Part shown: positions 44,043 through 53,777 of the stretch, one piece after another
How positions within the stretch are numbered: the first letter of the stretch is position 1
Layout of the letters: the number at the start of each line of letters is the position of its first letter
NCBI GenBank assembly: GCA_017463155.1
Contig: JAFTPT010000045.1
Span: 1-64,000 of the forward strand
Length of the DNA stretch: 64,000 nt
Reading direction: 5' to 3'
From: Blautia sp.
GTDB lineage: Bacteria > Bacillota > Clostridia > Lachnospirales > Lachnospiraceae
Made by a program: the position numbers and the translations under genes
Notes under the pieces: generated by a model
What the model saw: the letters and a program-made list of their open reading frames with translations, nothing else
What the model was told of the DNA's origin: nothing
Database searches by the model: none

Positions 44043-44094
44043 AAAAAAAGAGCCGAATGAAAGAAATCGATCCATTCTTTCATCCGGCTTTTTC
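44043..44094 (-). terminator. Terminator of the thiamine-precursor transporter operon
   Basis: On the minus strand AAAAAGCCGGATGAAAGAA pairs, with one mismatch, with TTCTTTCATTCGGCTCTTTT, followed by a T-run. Confidence 0.85.
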
Positions 44095-44105
44095 TGCCAG
44101 CATTT

Positions 44106-44867
44106 TCAGGTCCGTTTGAGACCTTTCAGTATTCTTTTTTTATATTCCAGGAACTCCTCCGTGACCGCGAAGCCGTCCCGTTTACTCTTCGGTCGTTCGA
44201 TCACGATCTCTTCGGAGATCGTGCCGGGCCTGCCTGTAAGCAGACAGATCCTGTCGGACAGGAGGATCGCCTCGTCGATGTCGTGGGTGATAAAAAGGGT
44301 CGACAGCCGGATCTTCTCCATCATGCCGAGGTACCATCTGTGCATTTCCTGCCGTGTCAGCGTGTCCAGCGCGCTGAAGGGTTCATCGAGAAGTGCGGCT
44401 ACCGGGCTCCCCTCCCTGCTGAGGCTGAACATGTAGGTCCGGAGAAGCGCCGCCCGCTGGCGCATGCCGCCCGACAGCTGGTGGGGATACTGAAGCTCGG
44501 TCCCCGCAAGTCCGAAGTCCGCAAAATTCGGAGCCGCCTTTGCCCGGGCCTCCTTCTTTTTCATGCCCGCAAGAAGCAGCGGCAGACAGACATTGTCGAT
44601 GATCGTCCGGTAGGGAAGCAGCAGGTCCTTCTGCAGCATGTAGCTGACATGGCCGGACTCCCCCGTGATGTCCTGGCCGTTCAGGAGGACCTGGCCTCTG
44701 TCCGGGCGCAGCACACCGGCGATCACGTGGAAAAGGGTCGTCTTGCCCCCGCCGCTCTCGCCCAGGAGGCTGACCAGTTCCTGGTCTTTAAGATGCAGGC
44801 TGACATCCTTCAGGATCTGCGTCTCTCCATATGAAAATGAAACATCTCTGATCGAAAGATCTGCCAT
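44106..44867 (-). CDS. thiZ: HMP/thiamine-precursor ABC transporter ATP-binding protein (ThiZ type)
   Basis: Cytoplasmic ATPase of 253 residues in the nitrate/taurine/HMP importer class. Walker A GESGGGKTT near 37, Q-loop YMLQKDLLLPYRT, signature LSGGMRQRAALLRT, Walker B AALLDEPFSALD, H-loop FITHDIDEA. The substrate role is set by context: it ends an operon that begins with a TPP riboswitch. No other thiamine biosynthesis gene is present here. Confidence 0.9.
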   Translation of the reverse strand: MADLSIRDVSFSYGETQILKDVSLHLKDQELVSLLGESGGGKTTLFHVIAGVLRPDRGQVLLNGQDITGESGHVSYMLQKDLLLPYRTIIDNVCLPLLLAGMKKKEARAKAAPNFADFGLAGTELQYPHQLSGGMRQRAALLRTYMFSLSREGSPVAALLDEPFSALDTLTRQEMHRWYLGMMEKIRLSTLFITHDIDEAILLSDRICLLTGRPGTISEEIVIERPKSKRDGFAVTEEFLEYKKRILKGLKRT

Positions 44868-44873
44868 ACATCC

Positions 44874-45869
44874 TCACTCCAGATACTCGTTCGTAAAGCC
44901 GGTCCCCTCCGGGATCTCCATCTCCGAAAGGCCGTTCTCATTGAGCCAGTTGTAGAAGGCATTCCAACGTTCCGGATCGATCACGCCCCAGCTTTCGGCG
45001 TCGGCAATATACTGGTCTGTCATATATTTCTGGGAGGCGAGCACCAGGTCGTGATCCAGCTCCGGTGCCGCATTGCAGAGAATATCTGCGGCCGCCTCCG
45101 GATCCGCAGCAGCATCCTCATAACCCCTGGCGGTCGCCGCAAGGAAAGCCTTCGCCGCTTCCGGGTTCTCGGCCATCCAGTCCGTGTTGCCGATGATCAC
45201 GGGCGTATAATAATCGAACACCGGATTGATATCCTTAAAGGCAAAGTAGTCGGTCTCGAGTCCCGCCAGCTCGCAGGCGATGCCGGCCCACCCGTAGAAG
45301 ATCCAGATGGCGTCCACGGAATTGCTCCGGAGTGCCGACACTTCATCGGTCACCGTGCTGGGAATGAGCTCTACCTTGTCAAAGTCGCCGCCGTCGTCGG
45401 CCATGACCTGCCGGAGCGTCGCTTTTTCGATCTCCAGATCCCAGGTCGCGTATTTCTTTCCTTCCATGCCGGCGGGATGACCCATCCCTTCCCCCTTGCG
45501 GGAGATGATGCCGGAGGTGTTGTGCTGCAGGACGGCCGCCACGGCCGCGATGGGCATCGGGCTATCCGATACGACGGCCGGCATCATGGTATCCTGGAAG
45601 GAAACGCCGAACTGTGCTTTTCCGGAAGCCACGAGGACCTCCGCCCCGTCGTCCGGCGGCTGCACCACGTTCACGGAAAGGCCGGCCTCTTCATAGTAGC
45701 CTTTTTCGAGCGCTACATACACGCCCGTATGATTGGTATTTGGCGTCCAGTCCAGCACGAAGGTGATCTCCGTCGGTTCCTCAGCGTGTACGGCAGAGAC
45801 CATGCCAAGGGAAGAAACAGCCAGGACTGCCGCGCTGAGCAGGGAGATGGTTCTTTTCGCTTTTTTCAT
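44874..45869 (-). CDS. thiY: HMP/thiamine-precursor ABC transporter substrate-binding protein (ThiY, NMT1/THI5-like)
   Basis: Exported binding protein of 331 residues. Signal peptide about 1-29 (LLSAAVLAVSSLGMVSAVHA) without lipobox Cys. NMT1/THI5-like signatures follow: TEITFVLDWTPNTNHTGVYVALEKGYYEEAGLSVNVVQPPDDGAEVLVASGKAQFGVSFQD and GWAGIACELAG. The family binds pyrimidine thiamine precursors such as formylaminopyrimidine or HMP. Placement under a TPP riboswitch supports that substrate. Confidence 0.92.
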   Translation of the reverse strand: MKKAKRTISLLSAAVLAVSSLGMVSAVHAEEPTEITFVLDWTPNTNHTGVYVALEKGYYEEAGLSVNVVQPPDDGAEVLVASGKAQFGVSFQDTMMPAVVSDSPMPIAAVAAVLQHNTSGIISRKGEGMGHPAGMEGKKYATWDLEIEKATLRQVMADDGGDFDKVELIPSTVTDEVSALRSNSVDAIWIFYGWAGIACELAGLETDYFAFKDINPVFDYYTPVIIGNTDWMAENPEAAKAFLAATARGYEDAAADPEAAADILCNAAPELDHDLVLASQKYMTDQYIADAESWGVIDPERWNAFYNWLNENGLSEMEIPEGTGFTNEYLE

Positions 45870-45913
45870 TTGTCACATTTCCTTTCTGTCAAGTTTATTC
45901 GTCTACTGGTTCC

Positions 45914-46675
45914 TCATTGTGTCTTTGTCCACGGCATGCATGCCTTCTGGATCACCTCCACCAGTTTCATCAGAAGCAGGCTCAGGGCCGAGATCAGGAA
46001 GATCACCGCGAACATCTTGTCAAAGCTGAAGGATTTCCGCACCCGGGTCATATAAACACCCAGGCCTCCGAAACCGCCCAGCCATTCCGCCACCACTGCG
46101 GTCACGATCGCGTAGGAGACCGAGATCCGGAGGCTCGCGAAAAACTGCGGGAGCGCCCCGGGGAATTTTACATGCCGGAAGATCTGCCACCCGGACGCAC
46201 CCATGGATTCCAGCAGCCGGATCGTATCCCTGTCGGCACTCCGGAACCCGTCCAGCATGCTGACCGCGATGGGAAAGAACGTAGCCAGGATGATCAGCAG
46301 CACCTTCGGCGTCATCTCATACCCGAACCACAGGACCAGCAGCGGGGCGATCGCCACGGTCGGGATCGTCTGTGTCAGCACGATCAGCGGGTAGAAGGCC
46401 TTGTACAGAGGCTCGAACCGGTCCATCATCATGGCAAATACAAATCCGATCACAATACCGAGCCCCAGCCCGACAAAGGCCTCAATGAGCGTGATCCTCG
46501 CGTTCTGGATGAGGAGCGGCAGGTCTGAAATAAATGCCTTCACCACATCCACCGGGGACGGCAGAAGGTACGGCGAGACGAGGCCCGCACTGCAAACGAT
46601 CTGCCAGACCAGAAGGATCAGAAGGATCGCCGTGACGGAAAACAGGCTGTTCCCTCCGCTCTTCTTTGCTTTCAT
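45914..46675 (-). CDS. thiX: HMP/thiamine-precursor ABC transporter permease (ThiX type)
   Basis: BPD_transp_1 membrane protein of 253 residues with about six segments. The EAA-loop region ESMGASGWQIFRHVKFPGALPQFFASLRISVSYAIVTAVVAEWLG is clear. I start at the ATG that overlaps the previous gene's TGA by one base; a GTG one codon upstream is the alternative. Translationally coupled to the thiamine-binding protein gene. Confidence 0.92.
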   Translation of the reverse strand: MKAKKSGGNSLFSVTAILLILLVWQIVCSAGLVSPYLLPSPVDVVKAFISDLPLLIQNARITLIEAFVGLGLGIVIGFVFAMMMDRFEPLYKAFYPLIVLTQTIPTVAIAPLLVLWFGYEMTPKVLLIILATFFPIAVSMLDGFRSADRDTIRLLESMGASGWQIFRHVKFPGALPQFFASLRISVSYAIVTAVVAEWLGGFGGLGVYMTRVRKSFSFDKMFAVIFLISALSLLLMKLVEVIQKACMPWTKTQ

Positions 46676-47001
46676 CACGCGATGGCCGAAAGCTTCTTTT
46701 CTTCCGGCTGATGGTGCTTTGTCACCTTCTTGTCAATGCTGAGCACCTCACCCTCCGGACGATAGGCCACCTTGATATAGGCCGCCACGTAGGGGGCACC
46801 GGCCCGCACCGCGATATGCTGGCATTCCTTGACGATGTCCATCAACTCGTCGTAGGGGCCCTCGATCGTGGTCTCAAAAGGACCTACATAGTAGTTGTAC
46901 CCGGTGCTCTTGATGTAATCGATGACCTCGTCGACGATGCGGATCAGTTCCTCGTCGTTCTTTGCCTCCGGCAATGTCTGAATGGCAACACTTGCTTCCA
47001 T
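46675..47001 (-). CDS. Thiamine-binding protein, MTH1187/YkoF family
   Basis: Small soluble protein of 108 residues with a ferredoxin-like fold (VAIQTLPEAKNDEELIRIVDEVIDYIKSTGYNYYVGPFETTIEGPYDELMDIVKECQHIAVRAGAPYVAAYIKVAYRP). Family members bind thiamine or its pyrimidine part in the cytoplasm. The start at 47001 has GGAGG 8 bases before it; the ATG at 47007 is too close. First gene behind the TPP riboswitch. Confidence 0.9.
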   Translation of the reverse strand: MEASVAIQTLPEAKNDEELIRIVDEVIDYIKSTGYNYYVGPFETTIEGPYDELMDIVKECQHIAVRAGAPYVAAYIKVAYRPEGEVLSIDKKVTKHHQPEEKKLSAIA

Positions 47002-47031
47002 AATCATAACCTCCTTTGATCATTGTTGTTT

Positions 47032-47066
47032 GAAAAAGAAAACCCCTCCCGGATGCCCGGGAGGGG
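47032..47066 (-). terminator. Expression-platform terminator of the TPP riboswitch
   Basis: The 10-bp stem CCCCTCCCGG/CCGGGAGGGG with a 4-base loop is followed on the minus strand by TTTTCTTTTTC, between the aptamer and the first gene. TPP binding is expected to promote termination. Confidence 0.9.
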
Positions 47067-47083
47067 GGGAAACACACAATGGT

Positions 47084-47186
47084 GCAGATCATCTCCTACG
47101 CTGGCATTATCCAGATCAGGTTACGGGTCTAGGACGCACGTCTGTCCTACTCTCAGCCGGCCTGCCGCCAGCTCCCCCGAATCTCT
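47084..47186 (-). promoter_or_regulatory. TPP riboswitch (THI element)
   Basis: On the minus strand the conserved aptamer parts occur in order: GGGGGAGC near 47176, GGCTGAGA near 47158, then ACCTGATCTGGATAATGCCA and GCGTAGGAGA ending near 47092. P1 can form between AGAT and ATCT at the ends. This is the standard TPP aptamer, controlling thiamine-precursor uptake downstream. Boundaries are approximate. Confidence 0.96.
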
Positions 47187-47197
47187 ATTCTATTACA

Positions 47198-47346
47198 GCG
47201 CCAAAAGTCTTCTTCCACGTCGTGCTTGCACGTAAGTGGAAGCAAGACCTTGGGCGCGCCTCGACATGAGCAAAAAAGTGGTGCGTAAGCAACACGATTT
47301 GCGAATGGCGAGCAGGATTGTGCGAGCTCGAAGAGCGAAACAATCC
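47198..47346. other. Unexplained structured intergenic stretch between efp and the TPP riboswitch
   Basis: The 366-base gap between 47001 and 47368 holds the riboswitch, its terminator and this segment. A long imperfect hairpin spans 47198-47257 (outer arms GCGCC.AA..GTCTT.CTTCCAC against GTGGAAGCAAGAC..TTGGGCGC, inner CGTGC-TT-GCACG). A second stem GGATTGT/ACAATCC spans 47315-47346. Neither has a T-run like a terminator. No credible protein is encoded. It could be a structured RNA, a repeat remnant or the 3' end of the efp transcript. Confidence 0.5.
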
Positions 47347-47367
47347 GTAATAATCTATGCTGACTTC

Positions 47368-47925
47368 TCAAACTCTGGACAGGTATTCACCGGTCCTGGT
47401 GTCGATCTTGAGCTTGTCGCCCTGGTTGACGAACAGAGGAACGTAGACGACTGCGCCCGTCTCCACGGTCGCCGGCTTGGTCGCGCCCTGTGCGGTGTTG
47501 CCTGCGAAGCCCGGCTCGGTCTCGGTGACTTCGAGCTCGACAAACAGCGGCGGCTCCACGGAGAACACATTGCCGTTGTGGGAGCAGATCTTGACGATCT
47601 CGTTCTCTTTGACGAATTTGAGCGTATCGCCCACCTGATCCTTGGTAAGCGCGATCTGTTCGTAGTTCTCGGTGTTCATGAAGTTGAAGAATTCGCCGTC
47701 ATTATACAGGTACTGCATATCCACACGCTCGATACGGGCCTGCGGGAATTTTTCCGTCGGACGGAAGGATCTCTCCAGAACAGCACCTGTGATGATGTTT
47801 TTGTATTTGGTCCTTACGAAGGCAGCGCCTTTTCCGGGCTTAACATGCTGGAATTCAACGATCTGACATACGTTGCCATCGATCTCCAGGGTGATGCCGT
47901 TCTTAAAATCGCCTGCAGAAATCAT
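47368..47925 (-). CDS. efp: Translation elongation factor P
   Basis: Rescues ribosomes stalled at polyproline stretches. The 185 residues have the three-domain EF-P layout, starting [40 protein letters not shown] with Lys32 at the tip of the domain I loop, where EF-P is usually modified. The C-terminal signature [12 protein letters not shown] is intact. No modification gene (epmA/B, ymfI type) is adjacent. A good promoter lies at 47965-47993. Confidence 0.98.
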   Translation of the reverse strand: MISAGDFKNGITLEIDGNVCQIVEFQHVKPGKGAAFVRTKYKNIITGAVLERSFRPTEKFPQARIERVDMQYLYNDGEFFNFMNTENYEQIALTKDQVGDTLKFVKENEIVKICSHNGNVFSVEPPLFVELEVTETEPGFAGNTAQGATKPATVETGAVVYVPLFVNQGDKLKIDTRTGEYLSRV

Positions 47926-47964
47926 AAAAAGTTCCTCCTTATTCGTACGCTTTCACTATGGATA

Positions 47965-47993
47965 ATTCTATAATACCTGCGTCACATTTTCAA
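47965..47993 (-). promoter_or_regulatory. Promoter of efp
   Basis: On the minus strand TTGAAA (47993-47988), 17 bases, then TAGAAT (47970-47965). The -35 overlaps the end of the shikimate kinase gene. Confidence 0.65.
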
Positions 47994-48514
47994 CTGTTTT
48001 TTTCGGATACCTGCTTTATTTGCTCCTCGATCTCCGCTACGAGATCTTCAAAGGGCTTGGTCCCTGTCCGGACCGTGATGTCCGCGAACTTCTGGTAGAC
48101 CGGATCCCGCTGCTTCAGCATCCGGCGGATCTTGTCCTGGTAGTTTTCCTCCTCGGTCATGGGGTTATTGGTATCCTCGAGTCTTTTCAGCAGTGTATCG
48201 ACAGAACCCTTGATGTAGACGACCGTACCGAGGGCCGGGATCAGCTGCTGGTTCTGCTCCTGCATGGGAAGACCTGCTCCCAGCGAGACAACCATCCGTT
48301 CTTTACTGCCGGCCAGTTCCTTGATCGTCAGGGTCTCCAGGGCCCTGTAATAAGGCTCCCCGAACTTCTGAAAAATGTCATTGATGTTCATACCCATCTT
48401 TTTGCTGATGGACTTATCCACCTCGACAAAGGGAAGCTCAAGATCCTGTGCCAGACGCTTACCGACTCTGGTCTTTCCGGAGCCCATAAAACCGATGATA
48501 ACGATGTGATTCAT
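47990..48514 (-). CDS. aroK: Shikimate kinase, variant active-site loop
   Basis: P-loop kinase of the aromatic amino acid pathway, making shikimate 3-phosphate (174 residues). Walker A GFMGSGKTRVGKRLA at 8-22, shikimate-binding Asp in FVEVDKSI and Arg in FGEPYYRALE, and lid Arg in KQRDPVYQKFAD are present. The usual glycine triplet (TGGG) reads SLGAG here, a change in a substrate-binding loop. The start at 48514 follows AAAGGAGGGGG. No other aro genes adjoin it, so another small-molecule kinase role is possible but less likely. Confidence 0.83.
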   Translation of the reverse strand: MNHIVIIGFMGSGKTRVGKRLAQDLELPFVEVDKSISKKMGMNINDIFQKFGEPYYRALETLTIKELAGSKERMVVSLGAGLPMQEQNQQLIPALGTVVYIKGSVDTLLKRLEDTNNPMTEEENYQDKIRRMLKQRDPVYQKFADITVRTGTKPFEDLVAEIEEQIKQVSEKNS

Positions 48515-48590
48515 GAATCCCCCTCCTTTCGAGAAAATTCTACAGATCCTACCGATCGTGTCTTTCAGAAAAAGAGCAGAGGCAGCGTTT

Positions 48591-49817
48591 TCATGCCTGC
48601 TGATAGCCTGCCAGGAATTCCCTGAGTTTCCCGGTTGCCTTTTCCAGCTGCAGGACATTCGGAAGGAACACGACCCTGAAATGATCCGGTTCCATCCAGT
48701 TAAAGCCTTTGCCGGGTACAAGCAGCACCTGTTTTTCGTGAAGGAAATCCAGGGCGAACTGCTCATCGTCGTGGATATTGAATCTGGCGGTGTCGATCTT
48801 CGGGAAGATGTAGAACGCGGCTTTTGGCTTGACCGCGGTGATCCCCGGAATGTCCGTCAGCGCCTTGTAGACATAGTCCCTCTGTTCGTAGATCCTTCCG
48901 CCGGGCTGGGTATACTCATTCACACTCTGATAGCCGCCAAGCGCCGTCTGCACGATGGACTGGGCGGGAACGTTGGAGCACAGGCGCATGGAGGAAAGCA
49001 TGTTGATGCCTTCGATATAGCCTTTTGCCTTGTTCTTGGCGCCGCTCAGCACCATCCAGCCGATCCGGAAGCCGGCGATCATATGGGATTTGGACAGTCC
49101 CGAAAAGGTCACGCAGAATACGTCGGGCGCCATGGAGGCGATGGAAACATGCTGGTAATTGTCCATCACGAGCCGGTCGTAGATCTCATCGGAGAACAGG
49201 ATCAGTTCATGCTCCCGCGCGATCTGGGCGATCTGCTCCAGGATTTCCCGCGGATACACGGCTCCTGTCGGATTGTTCGGGTTGATGATGACGATCGCCT
49301 TGGTCTTATCCGTGATCTTGCTGCGGATATCGTCAAGATCCGGGTACCATTCAGACTGTTCATCGCAGATATAATGGACCACCCTGCCGCCGGCCAGCGT
49401 CGCGGTCGCGGTCCACAGCGGATAATCCGGCGCCGGGATGAGGATCTCATCCCCGTTGTTCAGAAGCGCCTGCATGCACAGGTTGATCAGCTCACTGACG
49501 CCGTTGCCGGTGTAGATATCGTTCATGGTCACGCCCGGGATCCCCCGCAGCTGGCAGTACTGCATGATCGCCTTGCGTGCCGAGAAGATGCCTCTGGAAT
49601 CCGAGTATCCCTGGGATGTCCGGATATTGCTCAGCATATCAAGAATGACCTCCTGCGGAGCGGAGAAACCGAAGGGATAGGGATTCCCGATATTCAGCTT
49701 GAGGATCTCCATTCCATCTTCTTCCATACGGGCCGCTTCATCCACCACCGGTCCTCTGACATCATACAGTACATTGTCAAGCTTGGTGGATTTTTCAAAT
49801 TTTCGCATTACAGTCAT
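48591..49817 (-). CDS. alaA: AlaA-type alanine/PLP-dependent aminotransferase
   Basis: Cytoplasmic class I aminotransferase of 408 residues. It follows E. coli AlaA closely by eye: STKLDNVLYDVRGPVVDEAARMEEDG, LKLNIGNPYPFGF, GNGVSELINLCMQALLNNGDEILIPAPDYPLWTA, INPNNPTGAVY, DEIYDRLV, and the PLP lysine in FSGLSKSHMIAGFRIGW. Probably makes L-alanine from pyruvate and glutamate. The neighbouring divergent gene is glutamate dehydrogenase, which regenerates glutamate. Confidence 0.92.
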   Translation of the reverse strand: MTVMRKFEKSTKLDNVLYDVRGPVVDEAARMEEDGMEILKLNIGNPYPFGFSAPQEVILDMLSNIRTSQGYSDSRGIFSARKAIMQYCQLRGIPGVTMNDIYTGNGVSELINLCMQALLNNGDEILIPAPDYPLWTATATLAGGRVVHYICDEQSEWYPDLDDIRSKITDKTKAIVIINPNNPTGAVYPREILEQIAQIAREHELILFSDEIYDRLVMDNYQHVSIASMAPDVFCVTFSGLSKSHMIAGFRIGWMVLSGAKNKAKGYIEGINMLSSMRLCSNVPAQSIVQTALGGYQSVNEYTQPGGRIYEQRDYVYKALTDIPGITAVKPKAAFYIFPKIDTARFNIHDDEQFALDFLHEKQVLLVPGKGFNWMEPDHFRVVFLPNVLQLEKATGKLREFLAGYQQA

Positions 49818-49832
49818 GCCTTCTTTCCTTAA

Positions 49833-51377
<1,545 letters not shown>

Positions 51378-51388
51378 TCAGGTATCTG

Positions 51389-51424
51389 AAAAAGCTCCGG
51401 CGGGCGAACCTGCCGGAGCTTTTA
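51389..51424. terminator. Bidirectional terminator between gdhA and nrdR
   Basis: The 11-bp stem AAAGCTCCGGC/GCCGGAGCTTT with a 10-base loop and T/A runs on both sides, between convergent genes. Confidence 0.9.
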
Positions 51425-51438
51425 TTCTGCTGTCCTGT

Positions 51439-51888
51439 TCAGTTCATGAACTTCTTGAGTTCATCCATAAAGGTACTGACATCCTTGAATTCACGGTAGA
51501 CAGAGGCAAAACGCACATAGGCGACCGCGTCGAGCTTCCTGAGATGCTCCATCACGATATCGCCGATCTTGCTGCTGGCGATCTCCTTGTCCTCCGTATT
51601 AAAGATGTCCCCCTCGATCGAATCGATCATCTCCTCGATCTTCTCGACAGAGATCGGGCGTTTGTAGCAGGCACGCATCACGCCGTCCAGTACCTTGGTC
51701 CGGCTGTACTGCTCTCTTGTCTGGTCCTTCTTGATCACCGAAAGAGGGATCATCTCCACCTTCTCGTAGGTCGTAAAACGCCTTCCGCATTCATCACACA
51801 TCCTGCGCCGGCGGATCGAATTCGTGTCTTCTACAGGTCTCGAGTCCACGACCCGCGTATTATCCTTGTTGCAAAACGGACATCTCAT
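51439..51888 (-). CDS. nrdR: Transcriptional repressor NrdR
   Basis: ATP/dATP-sensing repressor of ribonucleotide reductase genes. The 149 residues carry the N-terminal zinc ribbon (MRCPFCNKDNTRVVDSRP...RRRRMCDECGRRF, four Cys) and the ATP-cone domain (IPLSVIKKDQTREQYSRTKVLDGVMRACYKRPISVEKIEEMIDSIE). The start at 51888 gives the canonical MRCPFC beginning and follows GGGGAG. No nrd genes are in the window. Confidence 0.97.
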   Translation of the reverse strand: MRCPFCNKDNTRVVDSRPVEDTNSIRRRRMCDECGRRFTTYEKVEMIPLSVIKKDQTREQYSRTKVLDGVMRACYKRPISVEKIEEMIDSIEGDIFNTEDKEIASSKIGDIVMEHLRKLDAVAYVRFASVYREFKDVSTFMDELKKFMN

Positions 51889-52009
51889 GGCTGCTCCCCT
51901 TTCCGTCAAGGACCGCCTTTCTGTACGGCGGTTCCTTATCCCCGTCTCACTTGCTGAAAGATCTTTTCATACTCCCCTTAGATTTACATAACATTAAAGA
52001 ACAAAAAAG

Positions 52010-52669
52010 TCAAGCAAAAATTGCCCGGGCCTTACGAAGCCGGTCATAGAACTGTTCGTAGAAATCCCCTTCAGGCTCATACTCCTTCTGATAAAAGGCC
52101 CGAAGAAAGAACAGATTGACCTTTCTTACATAATCAGGATCCCCGGAGGATGCCAGCTTCTGCTGCAGCTCCCTGACAAAATAATGCCAGTCCCGTACGA
52201 ACCTTTCATATCGTGCGAGCTCCGGTGTATCGACCCATTTCTTTACCTTGACCTTCGTTTTTCTGCGATCGCATTCGTGGATCTGCAGAATGTAGCGGAA
52301 CTCTCCGTCCTCGTAATACCGCCCCAGCGGAAAGATCCGGCAGTATCCCGGCCTGGCCGCGTGTACGCGGCAGCGTCCGTTCCCGTCCAGAAAGATACAG
52401 GTCTCCTTCTCTCCCACGACAGCCGGATAGGGCAGGATCAGTCCATCCTGCACCGCGAGTGAAAGCTCGCCTTCGAGAAGAGACGCCGCCGTCTTCCCCA
52501 GAAAGACAGCGAGGCGGTGAACATCCAGCGGATCCAGAAGAAGCGTATCCCCCATGCCTTCACAGCAGGCATGGCACCCCTCGCAGCCCTGGCAGTCCGC
52601 CTTCACCATATCGTTTGCTTCATAAAAACGTCCGTCCGAAATCTCATCCAATGTGCCTTCCCGCATCAT
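52010..52669 (-). CDS. YkgJ-type cysteine cluster protein
   Basis: Protein of 219 residues with a probable metal-binding cysteine cluster: CQGCEGCHACCEGMGD near 26-41 and CIFLDGNGRCRVHAARPGYCRIFPLG near 98-123, the CxxCxxxCC and C..C patterns of the YkgJ (UPF0153, zinc- or iron-chelating) family. The C-terminal half is charged and helical. Function unknown. The chosen start follows AGGAGG by 5 bases; an upstream ATG lacks a good site. Confidence 0.8.
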   Translation of the reverse strand: MMREGTLDEISDGRFYEANDMVKADCQGCEGCHACCEGMGDTLLLDPLDVHRLAVFLGKTAASLLEGELSLAVQDGLILPYPAVVGEKETCIFLDGNGRCRVHAARPGYCRIFPLGRYYEDGEFRYILQIHECDRRKTKVKVKKWVDTPELARYERFVRDWHYFVRELQQKLASSGDPDYVRKVNLFFLRAFYQKEYEPEGDFYEQFYDRLRKARAIFA

Positions 52670-52750
52670 CCCGGCCTCCTTCTGTTCATTTTTCATAGGA
52701 AAAGAGCAGTTTTTATGTTTTTTTTCTATAATAATTTTGTAAAAAAATAT

Positions 52751-52779
52751 TTGTAAATCCGCATGTCCGGTGCTATTAT
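52751..52779 (+). promoter_or_regulatory. Promoter of the lipid kinase-PAP2 pair
   Basis: TTGTAA (52751-52756), 17 bases, then TATTAT (52774-52779) with an extended TGC just before it. The start codon is 30 bases further. Confidence 0.7.
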
Positions 52780-52808
52780 ATCACTGAAAAATCCCACGGA
52801 GGATGATC

Positions 52809-53747
52809 ATGCATTACTTTATCATCAATCCCAATTCCCGTTCCGGCAAAGGAAAGAGGATCTGGGAGGAACTTACAAAGATCCTCGAGCAGAGGCATAT
52901 CCTGTATGAGGCACGGATGACGCGCCACGTCGGCGACGCGATCGCCCTGGCCGCGGAGATCAGCCGCAAGGGAACGAAGGAAAAGCCGGTCCATCTCACC
53001 GCCGTCGGCGGCGACGGTACGATCCACGAGGTACTGACCGGGATCGAGGACCTTTCCTCAGTGATCTTCGGTTACATTCCCACAGGGTCCGGCAACGACT
53101 TCTGCCGCGGCATGGGGATCCCGCAGGATCCGGCCGAAGCCCTGGAGGTCGTCCTCGGAAAGGGATCAGCCCGGGAGATGGACGTCCCCTGTATCAAGGC
53201 CGGCAATCTCCGGAGCCGTTTCGGCATCAGCATCGGGATCGGCTATGACGCCGCCGTCTGCCAGGAGGTTCTCGCCTCCCCGGCCAAGGCAGTCCTCAAC
53301 CGGATCGGCCTCGGCAAGCTCGTCTACCTGTTCATCGCCCTGAAGCAGCTTTTATTCATCTCGCCGGTCAGTGCTGTTCTCACACTTGACGGAAAACGCA
53401 GCTACCGGTTCCGGCGCATGTATTTCGCGGCGGTGATGAACCAGAAGTTCGAAGGCGGCGGTTTTCGTTTCTGTCCGGCCGCCCGCACCGATGACGGCAT
53501 CCTCGATGTGATCGTAGCGGAGAACATGTCAAGGCTCCGCATGCTGCTGAGCCTGCCCTTTGCAATGCCCGGATACCACACCGGTTTCCGGGGGATCCAT
53601 ATATACCGCTGCAAGTCCATCGAGATCACGGCGGACCGCAGGTGTGCCGTCCACATAGACGGTGAATCCGGAGGACTCAGAAAGTCCCTCCGCGCTGGTC
53701 TTGAGCCTGACAGCATCAGGATCATGCTTCCTGACAGATCAGCGTAA
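52809..53747 (+). CDS. Diacylglycerol/lipid kinase family protein (YegS/DgkB type)
   Basis: Soluble lipid kinase of 312 residues that phosphorylates diacylglycerol or a related lipid. The family start HYFIINPNSRSGKGKRIWEEL, the nucleotide-binding motif VGGDGTIHEVLTGI near 77, GSGNDFCRGMGI near 98 and the C-terminal ARTDDGILDVIVAENMSRLRMLL and IHIDGE-like VHIDGESG motif are present. The ATG at 52809 is better spaced from GGAGG than the ATG two codons earlier. It is followed by a PAP2 phosphatase gene, which would catalyse the opposite reaction. Confidence 0.9.
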   Translation: MHYFIINPNSRSGKGKRIWEELTKILEQRHILYEARMTRHVGDAIALAAEISRKGTKEKPVHLTAVGGDGTIHEVLTGIEDLSSVIFGYIPTGSGNDFCRGMGIPQDPAEALEVVLGKGSAREMDVPCIKAGNLRSRFGISIGIGYDAAVCQEVLASPAKAVLNRIGLGKLVYLFIALKQLLFISPVSAVLTLDGKRSYRFRRMYFAAVMNQKFEGGGFRFCPAARTDDGILDVIVAENMSRLRMLLSLPFAMPGYHTGFRGIHIYRCKSIEITADRRCAVHIDGESGGLRKSLRAGLEPDSIRIMLPDRSA

Positions 53748-53777
53748 AGTTGAATCATCATAAGGAGTCGTTATCAT

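Noticed and set aside
47153..47371. Small minus-strand open frame between efp and the thiamine operon
   Set aside because: It overlaps the TPP aptamer, has no ribosome binding site, and the sequence is better explained by RNA hairpins.
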